A stretch of DNA of 47,664 nucleotides, from positions 1 through 47,664 of the forward strand of contig NZ_WUUL01000019.1 of NCBI RefSeq assembly GCF_009831235.1, in the 5' to 3' direction. The position numbers and the translations under genes are program-made. Below are positions 8,042 through 17,156 of the stretch, piece after piece (positions within the stretch are counted from its first letter, which is position 1; every line of letters begins with the position of its first letter). The DNA comes from Shimazuella alba (GTDB taxonomy: Bacteria > Bacillota > Bacilli > Thermoactinomycetales > Thermoactinomycetaceae). The notes below the pieces were generated by a model. The model saw only the letters and a program-made list of their open reading frames with translations. It had not been told where the DNA came from and ran no database searches.

Positions 8042-9384
8042 TGGCAAAAGAGGTATGGACTGTTCGTCAGTTGGTAGCCCATCTTACCTCTATCGTTACC
8101 AAAGATGCCAAGTCGCAATCTCTGCGAGTTGAAGGAGAAATATCTAATTTTACCCATCACGCAAGCGGGCATATGTATTTTACCCTAAAAGATGAATCTG
8201 CGAGAATGCGAGTAGTCTTTTTTGCGCGTTTTGCACGGTATTTGTTGTTTAAACCAAAAAACGGTGATCGTGTAACCATTCGTGGTCAACTCGATGTGTA
8301 TGACCGTGATGGACAAGTCCAAATCCGAGCCTTGGAAATGCGCAATAGTGGACAAGGGGATTTATTCACTAGATTTCAATATCTGAAAGAACAACTAGAA
8401 GCGCAAGGTGTATTTCAACGGGCAAAAAGAACTTTACCAGCATATCCCAAGAGCATTGGCTTGATAACTTCACCGCACGGAGCTGCGGTTCGAGATATGA
8501 TTACCACCTTACAACGCCGCTACCCACAAGCAAAAGTGCTGCTATATCCGGTCCAAGTACAAGGAGATGTAGCAGCATGGGAGATCTCCAATGCCATCGG
8601 TGAAATGAATCGACGAGCAGAAGTAGATTTGTTGATTGTAGGTCGTGGTGGAGGATCGATTGAAGAATTATGGGCATTCAACGAGGAGCTTGTAGTTCGG
8701 AGTATAGCGAACTCCACAATACCGATTATTTCCGCTGTAGGCCACGAAACAGATACAACGTTAAGTGATTTAGCAGCAGATGTTCGTGCAGCAACTCCTA
8801 CGGCAGCAGCAGAGTTGGCAGTTCCAAATCAAGAAGAATTAAAAAGTAAGCTGGATGCAGTTCTCGTTCGACTAGAGACTTTACCAAAAAAAATATTTGA
8901 TCAACGTCAACTTCAGTTAAGTCGGTTGATGGAACGTCCTATTTTCCAGCATCCAGATCGGAAACTTGTGCCTCACCAAGAGAAATTTCAATACTTGACC
9001 AAACGCCTTCATCAAGCAGTAGCTGCTCATTATGCGAAAGGCGAGCGCTCATTAGAGCGTGTTATTCATCGAATACAATCAGTACAACCCGATTCAAAGA
9101 TTAGTGATGCGAGGTCAAAATTACAACGGAGCTCAAGGGAGCAATCCTTATTTTTTCAACAATATATGGAGCGAAAAGAGAAGCAATTTTCGCAGCTTGT
9201 TACACGTTTGGAATCGGTTAGCCCTCTTGCAGTGATGAAACGAGGATATTCGTTGGTGTATCGTCTTGGCGGCGACCAACTCGTTACCTCTGCAGATCAA
9301 GTAAATCCTGGAGATTTATTAGATGTACAGTTGGCAGAAGGGAAACTAAAATGCCAAGTGTGGAAAAAGGAGGAGAAAAAATGA
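8041..9384 (+). CDS. xseA: Exodeoxyribonuclease VII large subunit
   Basis: XseA is the catalytic subunit of ExoVII, a single-strand DNA exonuclease. It has an N-terminal OB fold (VEGEISNFTHHASGHMYFTLKD), the catalytic core with IGLITSPHGAAVRDM and the DLLIVGRGGGSIEELWAFN motif, and the SAVGHETDTTLSDLAADVRAATPTAAAE signature, followed by a coiled-coil tail that binds XseB. At 447 residues it has normal length. It is coupled to folD at its start and overlaps xseB (ATGA) at its end. Confidence 0.97.
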   Translation: MAKEVWTVRQLVAHLTSIVTKDAKSQSLRVEGEISNFTHHASGHMYFTLKDESARMRVVFFARFARYLLFKPKNGDRVTIRGQLDVYDRDGQVQIRALEMRNSGQGDLFTRFQYLKEQLEAQGVFQRAKRTLPAYPKSIGLITSPHGAAVRDMITTLQRRYPQAKVLLYPVQVQGDVAAWEISNAIGEMNRRAEVDLLIVGRGGGSIEELWAFNEELVVRSIANSTIPIISAVGHETDTTLSDLAADVRAATPTAAAELAVPNQEELKSKLDAVLVRLETLPKKIFDQRQLQLSRLMERPIFQHPDRKLVPHQEKFQYLTKRLHQAVAAHYAKGERSLERVIHRIQSVQPDSKISDARSKLQRSSREQSLFFQQYMERKEKQFSQLVTRLESVSPLAVMKRGYSLVYRLGGDQLVTSADQVNPGDLLDVQLAEGKLKCQVWKKEEKK

Positions 9385-9617
9385 ACGATTTAACATTTGA
9401 ACGTGCAATGGAACGACTAGAGGAAGTGGTTGCACAATTAGAGCAAGGAGATATTCCTCTTGAAGAAGCAATTCAATTGTATGGGGAAGGGACCAAGTTA
9501 GCTGGGATCTGTCGGAAAAAATTGGATTGGGCTGAACAACAAGTGGAGATATTGGTAGAAGAGAACGGAGATTGGTCAAAAAAGCCTTTTCATCCTATTC
9601 GTGAGGAAAATACATAG
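9381..9617 (+). CDS. xseB: Exodeoxyribonuclease VII small subunit
   Basis: A 78-residue helical protein with the family core FERAMERLEEVVAQLEQGDIPLEEAIQLYGEG. XseB subunits bind along the XseA coiled coil and are required for its stability and activity. The start at 9381 follows AAGGAGGAG and overlaps the xseA stop as ATGA; an in-frame start 30 bases earlier would lie in xseA coding sequence and lacks support. Confidence 0.95.
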   Translation: MNDLTFERAMERLEEVVAQLEQGDIPLEEAIQLYGEGTKLAGICRKKLDWAEQQVEILVEENGDWSKKPFHPIREENT

Positions 9618-9660
9618 ACGAAATGAAAAATTAGCTTATGGTTGAAAGAAGGAAACTAGG

Positions 9661-10557
9661 ATGAACGAAACAAAAACATACATACAAAACACAGCAGATC
9701 TCGTCCATCAAGAATTGGATCATATGAGCAGCAATTGGACCAATATACCAGCTAATTTGAAAGAAGCGATGCGATATTCTCTTTTAGCTGGTGGTAAGCG
9801 TATACGGCCAGTTCTTGCTATTGCTACATTAGAATCATTAGGAGGCGATGGTAAACTAGCTCTTCCATTTGGCTGTGCGATCGAAATGATCCATACATAC
9901 TCATTGATTCATGATGATTTACCAGCAATGGATGATGATGATTACCGTCGAGGAAAGCTCACCAATCATAAAGTTTATGGGGAAGCGATGGCTATTTTAG
10001 CAGGCGATGGGCTTTTGACAGAAGCATTTGGTTTGCTTGCGCAAGGAGCGGAAGAAGCGGAGTTATCAGTTGACGTTGCATTAGGCATAATAAGAGAAGC
10101 AACACGTTTTGCAGGGGCTAGAGGAATGATCAATGGTCAAGTGCAGGATATGGAAAATGAAAACCGCAGCATTACATTGGATGAATTAGAAGAGGTGCAT
10201 CGTCGAAAAACAGGGGATCTAATTACATTTTCTGTACGTGTAGGTGCTTTGGTCGCTGGTGCAAGCAAGGAAACGTTGGATGCATTGACTACTTTTTCGT
10301 ATCAATTGGGGCTTGCTTTTCAGATTCAAGATGATATTTTAGATGTTGTCGGTGATCAAGCGATCATCGGTAAGCCTGTCGGAAGTGATGAACACAACAA
10401 GAAAGCTACCTATCCAGCACTATTAGGAATTGAAGAGTCAAAAAATAGATTACAGACATGTATTCAAAGTGCAAGAGACTCCATTCAAGGTCGAGCAGAT
10501 CTAGATCCAACACGTTTGCTGGAACTAGCGGATTATTTACTCTTACGGGACAGGTAA
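9661..10557 (+). CDS. ispA: Polyprenyl (farnesyl/geranylgeranyl) diphosphate synthase
   Basis: This prenyltransferase condenses isopentenyl diphosphate with allylic diphosphates. The two Asp-rich motifs are clear: LIHDDLPAMDDDDYRRG and FQIQDDILDVVGD, and GGKRIRP binds the diphosphate. Length is 298 residues, as for Bacillus IspA (YqiD). The start follows AAGAAGGAAAC. The stop codon lies inside a promoter-like element (10547-10575) for the next unit. Farnesyl diphosphate is the usual product in this position, but chain length is not certain from sequence alone. Confidence 0.93.
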   Translation: MNETKTYIQNTADLVHQELDHMSSNWTNIPANLKEAMRYSLLAGGKRIRPVLAIATLESLGGDGKLALPFGCAIEMIHTYSLIHDDLPAMDDDDYRRGKLTNHKVYGEAMAILAGDGLLTEAFGLLAQGAEEAELSVDVALGIIREATRFAGARGMINGQVQDMENENRSITLDELEEVHRRKTGDLITFSVRVGALVAGASKETLDALTTFSYQLGLAFQIQDDILDVVGDQAIIGKPVGSDEHNKKATYPALLGIEESKNRLQTCIQSARDSIQGRADLDPTRLLELADYLLLRDR

Positions 10558-10575
10558 GGTAACCTGTGCTATAAT
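10547..10575 (+). promoter_or_regulatory. Extended -10 promoter with palindrome before dxs
   Basis: GGGACA (10547-10552), 17 bp, TATAAT (10570-10575) with TG one base upstream of the -10. A perfect inverted repeat ACAGGT-AAGGTA-ACCTGT (10550-10567) fills the spacer and would place a repressor directly on the promoter. Confidence 0.55.
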
Positions 10576-10641
10576 GGGTTTTAATATCTAGCAGTCGAAC
10601 GACCTAGTGACTAATAGATACATAGCTATGTTTGAGTTAAA

Positions 10642-10666
10642 CCGGTCTTCATAGACCGGCATTTTT
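10642..10666 (+). terminator. Terminator/attenuator in the dxs leader
   Basis: CCGGTCT, loop TCAT, AGACCGG, then CATTTTT. It lies about 65 bases after the promoter-like element and 38 bases before the dxs start. It either ends a short RNA or attenuates dxs. Confidence 0.8.
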
Positions 10667-10704
10667 CTGAAGAATATACAACTTTGAAAGCGAGGCGGTT
10701 TTTC

Positions 10705-12591
10705 TTGCTCCTCGAGCATATTCAAACACCAACGGATTTAAAAAAGTTATCGGAAGATCAACTTCCCCAGTTGGCGGAAGAAATAAGGCAGTTTCTCATC
10801 AATAGTTTATCTAGTACAGGTGGACATTTAGCTTCTAATTTAGGCGTTGTTGAACTGACGATCGCGCTGCATTATTTATTTGACAGCCCAAAAGACAAGT
10901 TTTTATGGGATGTCGGTCATCAAGCTTATGTCCATAAGTTACTCACTGGGCGTGGCGATCAATTTTCTACCTTACGCCAATATAAAGGTCTATGCGGTTT
11001 CCCTAAAATGAGTGAGAGTGAGCATGATGTATGGGAAACAGGTCATAGCAGTACTTCTATATCTGGAGCTATGGGAATGGCTGCTGCTCGCGATATCTTG
11101 GGCGAGAAGAACAAAGTCGTAGCGATCATTGGAGATGGAGCACTAACAGGTGGTATGGCTTTAGAGGCATTAAATCATATCGGTCAAGAGCAAAAAGATA
11201 TGATGGTTATTTTGAATGATAATGAAATGTCTATCAGCCCGAATGTAGGTGCACTGCATAATTACCTTGGCCGACTACGCACGCATCGGCACTACAATAA
11301 AATGAAGGCTGAAGTGGAACAAGTACTAAAAAAGATACCCACAATTGGGGAGCCTTTTGCAAAAACACTAGAACGAGTAAAAGATAGCATTAAATTTTTA
11401 TTGGTTTCAGGCGTGCTGTTTGAAACCCTTGGATTTACGTATTTAGGTCCTGTAGATGGTCACCATATGCACGAGATGATGGAGTGCTTACGACAAGCTG
11501 GAAATACAAAAGGTCCTGTGTTGGTTCATGTTATTACCAAAAAAGGACAAGGTTATAAACCTGCTGAAGAAGATTCTGTTAATTTTCATGGGGTTGGAAC
11601 TTATAAAATTGAGTCTGGTGCATTCCAAAAGAAAAAGGCCAATGCTCCAGCATATCCAGCAGTTTTTGGAGAGACAATGGTGAAACTGGCTGAAACAGAT
11701 GAAAAAATAGTTGCCATTACACCAGCCATGATCACAGGTTCTAAGTTAGATAAGTTCCAAAAGACATATCCAGATCGTTGTTTTGATGTTGGGATTGCGG
11801 AACAACATGCAGCAACCTTTGCAGCAGGTCTAGCGACACAAGGATTGAAACCGGTCTTGGCCATATACTCTACCTTTTTACAACGTGGTTATGATCAATT
11901 TATTCATGATGTATGCCGACAGCATCTAAATGTTACGTTTGCAGTAGACCGTGCCGGATTCGTTGGAGAAGATGGTGAAACACACCAAGGTGTTTATGAT
12001 ATTAGCTTTATGCGTTCCCAGCCGGGAATGGTGATCATGATGCCAAAAGATGAAAACGAGTTACAACATATGTTATACACAGCAACACAATACAACAAAG
12101 GCCCTATTGCTGTCAGGTATTCCAAAAGCGAAGGCGAAGGAGTTCCGATGGATGAAGAATTTCAACTTATTCCAATTGGAAAATCTGAGGTATTGCGTGA
12201 AGGGAGTCATGTAGCATTATTAGCCTTTGGAAACATGGTTCCTTTAGCCGTAGAAGCTGCGGAACAATTGGCGAAAGAAGGAATTCAAGCGAAAGTCGTA
12301 AATGCACGATTTGCAAAACCGCTGGATGAAGAACTTCTTCTAGCTATTAACAAAAGGGAAATGCCAATTGTTACAATAGAAGAAGGAACGAAAATAGGCG
12401 GGTTTGGTAGTGCAGTGTTGGAATTTTTTGCTGAACGAAATAAAGAGCAGTCTGTCAGCATACTCGGTGTCCCTGATTATTATGTGGAGCACGGAAGTAT
12501 CAATGAACAGCGAGCCGAAATTGGTTTGACTACAGAAGGGATAGTACAAGCAGCAAAAAAATGCTGTGTCCCTGATATTCAAAAGATCTGA
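10705..12591 (+). CDS. dxs: 1-deoxy-D-xylulose-5-phosphate synthase
   Basis: Dxs condenses pyruvate and glyceraldehyde 3-phosphate with thiamine diphosphate, the first step of the MEP isoprenoid pathway. The sequence shows [18 protein letters not shown], the TPP motif [18 protein letters not shown]...LNDNEMSI, the second domain [19 protein letters not shown] with [15 protein letters not shown], and a C-terminal transketolase domain. The TTG at 10705 is preferred: GCGAGGCGG lies 6 bases upstream and the resulting N-terminus lines up with Bacillus Dxs. A TTG 21 bases earlier is also open. It follows ispA, which uses the pathway's product. Confidence 0.95.
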   Translation: MLLEHIQTPTDLKKLSEDQLPQLAEEIRQFLINSLSSTGGHLASNLGVVELTIALHYLFDSPKDKFLWDVGHQAYVHKLLTGRGDQFSTLRQYKGLCGFPKMSESEHDVWETGHSSTSISGAMGMAAARDILGEKNKVVAIIGDGALTGGMALEALNHIGQEQKDMMVILNDNEMSISPNVGALHNYLGRLRTHRHYNKMKAEVEQVLKKIPTIGEPFAKTLERVKDSIKFLLVSGVLFETLGFTYLGPVDGHHMHEMMECLRQAGNTKGPVLVHVITKKGQGYKPAEEDSVNFHGVGTYKIESGAFQKKKANAPAYPAVFGETMVKLAETDEKIVAITPAMITGSKLDKFQKTYPDRCFDVGIAEQHAATFAAGLATQGLKPVLAIYSTFLQRGYDQFIHDVCRQHLNVTFAVDRAGFVGEDGETHQGVYDISFMRSQPGMVIMMPKDENELQHMLYTATQYNKGPIAVRYSKSEGEGVPMDEEFQLIPIGKSEVLREGSHVALLAFGNMVPLAVEAAEQLAKEGIQAKVVNARFAKPLDEELLLAINKREMPIVTIEEGTKIGGFGSAVLEFFAERNKEQSVSILGVPDYYVEHGSINEQRAEIGLTTEGIVQAAKKCCVPDIQKI

Positions 12592-12600
12592 GGTAATCGA

Positions 12601-13419
12601 ATGGCTAAAGAACGTTTAGACATTCTCCTTGTGCAGAAAGGATATTATCCCAGTCGGGAACAAGCCCAGCGGGCCATTATGGCTGGGCTTGTTTTTGTAG
12701 AAAATGAGTCTCAAACAAAAGCAGGTACAAAATACCCGGTTGATAGTAATATTCATATCAAAGGAGAAATACACCCTTATGTGAGTAGAGGTGGATTAAA
12801 ACTAGAAAAGGCGATCGATGCGTTTTCTATTCAGCTGGATAAAAAAGTTGTTTTGGATATTGGAGCGTCAACAGGAGGTTTTACAGATTGCGCTTTGCAA
12901 AATGGAGCTTCCTTTGTTTATGCCATTGATGTAGGTTATGGGCAGTTGGCTTGGAAATTGCGAGTGGATGACCGAGTCCAAGTAATGGAGAGGACCAATT
13001 TTCGTTATCTTCAATCCGAGGAGTTGATCGGTCCTGTACCTAATTTTGCTACGATTGATGTTTCTTTTATTTCTCTTTCAAACATTTTTCCAACGTTAAA
13101 GCAATTGATTCCTATACAAAGTGAAGTCGTTGCGTTGATTAAACCACAGTTTGAAGCGGGGAAAGATCAGGTAGGAAAGAAAGGCATCGTTCGAGATATA
13201 GCCATTCATCGTCAAGTATTGGCGAAAACTACGCAGATGTTTCGCCAGGAAGGATTTAATATTGCAGGATTGGCTCCATCTCCAATCCGAGGAGGAAAAG
13301 GAAATATAGAGTTTTTAGCGTATCTGATAAAAGGAGCGGATGAACGTTCTTATCCATTAGAAGATAGGATGGAACAAGTGTTAAAAGAAGCCCATCAGAT
13401 TTCTTTCTCGGAGGAATAA
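12601..13419 (+). CDS. tlyA: TlyA family rRNA methyltransferase (S4 plus FtsJ-like)
   Basis: A 272-residue protein with an N-terminal S4 RNA-binding domain (RLDILLVQKGYYPSREQAQRAIMAG) followed by an FtsJ-like SAM-dependent methyltransferase (VLDIGASTGGFTDCAL; ALIKPQFEAGK). Bacillus YqxC is the orthologue in the same place after dxs. Mycobacterial TlyA 2'-O-methylates 16S and 23S rRNA and also has haemolysin-like reports; the rRNA role is the better-supported one. The start lies 10 bases after the dxs stop, with a GAGG site. Confidence 0.92.
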   Translation: MAKERLDILLVQKGYYPSREQAQRAIMAGLVFVENESQTKAGTKYPVDSNIHIKGEIHPYVSRGGLKLEKAIDAFSIQLDKKVVLDIGASTGGFTDCALQNGASFVYAIDVGYGQLAWKLRVDDRVQVMERTNFRYLQSEELIGPVPNFATIDVSFISLSNIFPTLKQLIPIQSEVVALIKPQFEAGKDQVGKKGIVRDIAIHRQVLAKTTQMFRQEGFNIAGLAPSPIRGGKGNIEFLAYLIKGADERSYPLEDRMEQVLKEAHQISFSEE

Positions 13420-13443
13420 CCCACTTATAGAAAGGGGGAGAAT

Positions 13444-13977
13444 ATGGCTCAGTCAGGTGATTCTATTGTCTTGGTCCTTATTATCTTTTTTATTTTGTTT
13501 CTCATTGCCCGCAAGTGGGTTTCTTTTCGATTTGCCAAAGATATAATCATGAATAAGTCAAAAAAAGAACCGAAAGTAATAAAAGGCGAAGTTCCAGATT
13601 TATTACGTGAGTTTGGGTATGACCCCATCGAAGGAAAGAAGAAAATACCCATTTCCATAGAATTGGACTCTGAAGCTTATCAAAGCAGAATGTATGTCGA
13701 TTATTTGGCGATGAAAGAAGGATTATTATATGTTGTGTTGGTAGCGAAAGAAAGAAAACCAATGAGACGGACAGGAGCAGCGATCCGGGATCTCCTCTTT
13801 CCTTTTTTTCTTCTCTATCGTCCGGCAGGGGTTGTATATGTAGATAAAACAAAAAATAAAGTTTCACTGATTCATTTTTCTCATCCTCCCTTATATGAAG
13901 CGGAAAGAAAATTCCCTTTGGGTTATGTTATAACATTTATCATTGGTATGATCTTTATGTGGATATTAATAAAATGA
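13444..13977 (+). CDS. Hypothetical membrane protein with two terminal membrane segments
   Basis: This 177-residue protein has an N-terminal hydrophobic segment (VLVLIIFFILFLIA, residues 9-22) and a C-terminal one (VITFIIGMIFMWILI). Between them lies a basic soluble region with PDLLREFGYDPIEGKKKIPISIELD and an RRTGAAIRDLLFPFFLLYR stretch that may be membrane associated. The start follows AGAAAGGGGGAG. It sits between tlyA and nadK in the same direction and is probably co-transcribed. I do not recognise a named family. B. subtilis lacks a gene here, so it is a lineage-specific addition. Confidence 0.75.
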   Translation: MAQSGDSIVLVLIIFFILFLIARKWVSFRFAKDIIMNKSKKEPKVIKGEVPDLLREFGYDPIEGKKKIPISIELDSEAYQSRMYVDYLAMKEGLLYVVLVAKERKPMRRTGAAIRDLLFPFFLLYRPAGVVYVDKTKNKVSLIHFSHPPLYEAERKFPLGYVITFIIGMIFMWILIK

Positions 13978-14002
13978 ACCAGGGTAACCTTGAGGTGGAC
14001 AA

Positions 14003-14854
14003 ATGAGAACAATAGGCATCATGGCTAATCAAACAAAGCCAACTGCAATATCAGTTGCAAAAAAATTAATTGATTTGATCGAATACAAAGGTGCGAGCGT
14101 TCGTCTGGATTTAGATTTAGCCAGCGTCATCGGTCAAGAAAGCAAAGGAATATCACTGGACGATTTTCCCATTCATGTAGACTGTACATTTGTGCTTGGT
14201 GGAGATGGTACACTGTTAGGAGTAGCAAGAAAGTTAGCAGGATCTCGAATTCCCATTTTAGGAATCAATTTAGGATATCTCGGATTTTTATCAGAAGCAG
14301 AACCAGAAGACCTCTCCGCTTCTGTCGATCGTATATTAGCAGGAGAGTATTGTGTCGAGAAAAGGTTGATGCTAGAAGCAGAAGTGATTCGCCAAGATGA
14401 GGTTGTAAAAAGGGGAATCTCTTTAAATGACATTGGCATCGCAAAAGGATCATTTAGCCGTATGATTACCTGTACAGTGAAAATGGATGAAACTTATATA
14501 GGTACGTACTCTGGAGATGGTGTCATTATTTCTACTCCCACAGGCTCAACCGCATATTCTTTGTCTTGTGGTGGTCCAATTGTATGGCCAGGGTTAGAAT
14601 GTATCTTACTTACGCCCATTTGCCCTCATACATTGGCTTCTCGCCCAATGGTATTACCCGCAAATGGTACTTTAGAAATTGAAGTTGCTGCCAATCACAA
14701 TGAAATTGGGGTTACCATTGATGGACAAGAAGGCTTCACACTCGAGAGAGGAGACATTGTCCGAGTTAAACATTCGCCTTGTTCCACCCATCTAATCAAG
14801 TGGAAAGAGCGTTCTTTCTTTGAAGTGATCCGCAAAAAATTGCAAGAGCAATAG
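14003..14854 (+). CDS. nadK: NAD kinase
   Basis: NadK phosphorylates NAD to NADP. It contains the diagnostic GGDGTLL motif (residues about 63-69), a second conserved block NDIGIAKG, and [17 protein letters not shown] near the nucleotide site. Length is 283 residues, as for many NadK proteins. The start follows TTGAGGTGG. Location between tlyA and argR is common in clostridia and some Bacillales, though B. subtilis has nadK genes elsewhere. Confidence 0.95.
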   Translation: MRTIGIMANQTKPTAISVAKKLIDLIEYKGASVRLDLDLASVIGQESKGISLDDFPIHVDCTFVLGGDGTLLGVARKLAGSRIPILGINLGYLGFLSEAEPEDLSASVDRILAGEYCVEKRLMLEAEVIRQDEVVKRGISLNDIGIAKGSFSRMITCTVKMDETYIGTYSGDGVIISTPTGSTAYSLSCGGPIVWPGLECILLTPICPHTLASRPMVLPANGTLEIEVAANHNEIGVTIDGQEGFTLERGDIVRVKHSPCSTHLIKWKERSFFEVIRKKLQEQ

Positions 14855-14865
14855 GAGCGATTTTT

Positions 14866-15312
14866 ATGAAAGCACAACGTCACATTCGAATTAGGGAGAT
14901 AATTGCTAATAAAGATATAGAGACACAAGACGATTTAGTAGCAGAATTAAAGCTTGCTGGGTACAACGTAACGCAAGCAACTATCTCACGAGATATTAAA
15001 GAATTACATTTGGTAAAAGTTCCACTTAGTAACGGAGAATATAAATATTCTCTGCCTGCTGACCGTCGTTTTAATCCATTACAAAAATTAAAACGATTGT
15101 TACAAGAATCTTTTGTTGGTGTGGATTTTGCTGAAAATCTTGTAGTGATGAATACATTGCCTGGGAACGCACATGCAGTAGCAGCATTGCTCGATAATTT
15201 GGATTGGGATGAAATACTTGGAACGATTGCAGGAGATGATACGATTCTTATCATATGTCGTTCCAAATCAGTAGCAAAAGAAATTGTTCAGCGGTTCTTA
15301 GACATGTTGTAG
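14866..15312 (+). CDS. argR: Arginine repressor
   Basis: ArgR/AhrC is an arginine-responsive hexameric regulator of arginine synthesis and breakdown. The N-terminal winged helix has [19 protein letters not shown]; the C-terminal arginine-binding and hexamer domain has [10 protein letters not shown] and the signature [13 protein letters not shown]. It is 148 residues, the normal length. The start follows AGGAGCG. It is between nadK and recN, the conserved place. Confidence 0.97.
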   Translation: MKAQRHIRIREIIANKDIETQDDLVAELKLAGYNVTQATISRDIKELHLVKVPLSNGEYKYSLPADRRFNPLQKLKRLLQESFVGVDFAENLVVMNTLPGNAHAVAALLDNLDWDEILGTIAGDDTILIICRSKSVAKEIVQRFLDML

Positions 15313-15325
15313 GGGAAGATGTGTG

Positions 15326-17023
15326 ATGCTAAAAGAACTGTCCATTCATCAATTTGCCATTGTAGAAAACATCAATCTGACTTTTGATCAGGGTTTTCAT
15401 GTGCTAACAGGGGAAACAGGGGCAGGGAAATCCATCTTAATTGACGCACTCGGGCTGGTCATTGGAGGCAGGGCTTCCAGTGATTTTGTTCGACATGGCT
15501 CTCAAAAAGCAGTGATCGAGGCTAGTTTTGATTTCCCTAAAGATCATCCTGCAATCCGTTTACTAAGTGAATGGGATATTGATATGGAAGATGAATATCT
15601 TCTTATTCGCAGAGAAATTGCAGTTAGTGGGAAAAGTACTTGTCGTGTCAATGGTCGGATGATCACATTAGCAATGTTAAAACAATTAGGAAGTAATTTG
15701 ATTCAAATTCATGGTCAACACGAGCATACAGGGTTGTTACAGGTGGAGGAACATCTCGCGTGGTTGGATCAGTTTGGTGGAAAAGATCTTATACATAAAC
15801 GAAATGAATATCAACAGCTATATCAACAATATCAGGAAATAACAAAATCCATCACCCAACTAGATCTTGATCAGCAAGAAATGGAAAGACGAATTGATAT
15901 GTTGCAATTTCAAGTTGCCGAAATTAAAGATGCTCGCTTGGTAGCAGGGGAAGAAGAAACCCTGTTGGAAGAGGAGAAACGCCTTGCAGGTGGAGAAAAA
16001 TTGATCTCTCGAGTTTCCAATGCTTATCAGCTTATGTCTGGGGAAGGTGGCGGAATCGCCCAGTTGAGGAGAGCTGTTGCTTACTTACAAGAAGTAGAAG
16101 ACCTTGATCAAATTATCCAAAATACTTTAGAAAATATGGAAGCTGCCACATTTCAGTTGGAGGAAGCTGCTAGAGATTTGGACATTTATCAGGACAGCTT
16201 GGATTTTTCTCCAGAAAGACTATATGAGGTACAAGATCGGCTGCATATGATCCGCCAATTACAGCGTAAGTATGGGGAAACAACAGCAGAAATATTAGAT
16301 TTCCAGAGAAAAGCAGAAGAAGAATTAGAACAGTTGTTAAATGTAGAGGAAAACAAAGATCATTTATACATCGAACAAGATAAAATTCGAGACCAAATGC
16401 GAACAACAGCAAATGAGTTGACAAGTCTGAGAAAACAAGCTGCTTCTCTATTGGAAGTGCAAGTCGAAGCTCAACTTTCCGATTTAATGATGGGCTCTAG
16501 TGTATTTCATGTTTCTTTTTATCCAAATCAATACCAGAAAGAAACTTTTACAGCGTATGGGCTGGATCATGTAGAATTTCAACTCTCACCAGGTCCTGGT
16601 GAACCCCTGCGATCGTTAGCAAAAATTGCATCTGGTGGGGAACTTTCACGAATCATGCTGGCTCTTAAATGCATTTTTAGTGGACGTGATCAAGTGAATA
16701 CCCTTATATTTGATGAAGTCGATACAGGAGTTAGTGGTCGAGCTGCGCAAGCAATCGCAGAAAAAATTGCTACATTGGCAGAAAATAATCAAGTTTTATG
16801 TGTTACTCACTTGCCACAAGTAGCATGTATGGCTGATGTTCATCTATATGTATCAAAAGAAATTACCGAAGAAAAGACAAGCTCAGGTGTAATTGTTTTA
16901 GATAAAGCTGGCAGAATCATGGAGTTATCTCGAATGCTCGGCGGTGCAGAGTTAACAGCAAGAACGAAACAACATGCAGCCGAAATGCTGTTTCTTGCAA
17001 ATAAAGTAAAAGCAAAACAATAA
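15326..17023 (+). CDS. recN: DNA repair protein RecN
   Basis: RecN is an SMC-like ATPase acting in double-strand break repair. It shows an N-terminal Walker A (TGETGAGKSIL), a long coiled coil between about residues 150 and 370, the ABC signature (ASGGELSRIMLALK) and Walker B (TLIFDEVDTGVSG). Length is 565 residues. An in-frame GTG lies one codon upstream, but MLKELSIHQFAIVENI aligns best with the family and AGGGGAAG is properly spaced for the ATG at 15326. recN ahead of spoIVB is the conserved Bacillales order. Confidence 0.96.
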   Translation: MLKELSIHQFAIVENINLTFDQGFHVLTGETGAGKSILIDALGLVIGGRASSDFVRHGSQKAVIEASFDFPKDHPAIRLLSEWDIDMEDEYLLIRREIAVSGKSTCRVNGRMITLAMLKQLGSNLIQIHGQHEHTGLLQVEEHLAWLDQFGGKDLIHKRNEYQQLYQQYQEITKSITQLDLDQQEMERRIDMLQFQVAEIKDARLVAGEEETLLEEEKRLAGGEKLISRVSNAYQLMSGEGGGIAQLRRAVAYLQEVEDLDQIIQNTLENMEAATFQLEEAARDLDIYQDSLDFSPERLYEVQDRLHMIRQLQRKYGETTAEILDFQRKAEEELEQLLNVEENKDHLYIEQDKIRDQMRTTANELTSLRKQAASLLEVQVEAQLSDLMMGSSVFHVSFYPNQYQKETFTAYGLDHVEFQLSPGPGEPLRSLAKIASGGELSRIMLALKCIFSGRDQVNTLIFDEVDTGVSGRAAQAIAEKIATLAENNQVLCVTHLPQVACMADVHLYVSKEITEEKTSSGVIVLDKAGRIMELSRMLGGAELTARTKQHAAEMLFLANKVKAKQ

Positions 17024-17156
17024 CAGGAAATGTTCCAAACTGTATTCTTAGGAAGGAAGCATTTGTAACTTATAAGTGATCTCGTTCACGGGTAAATTAA
17101 TGTCACAGCCATCTCAAACGCGAAGGAATAGGTAGAACTCGCAGGAGAGTGGTATT

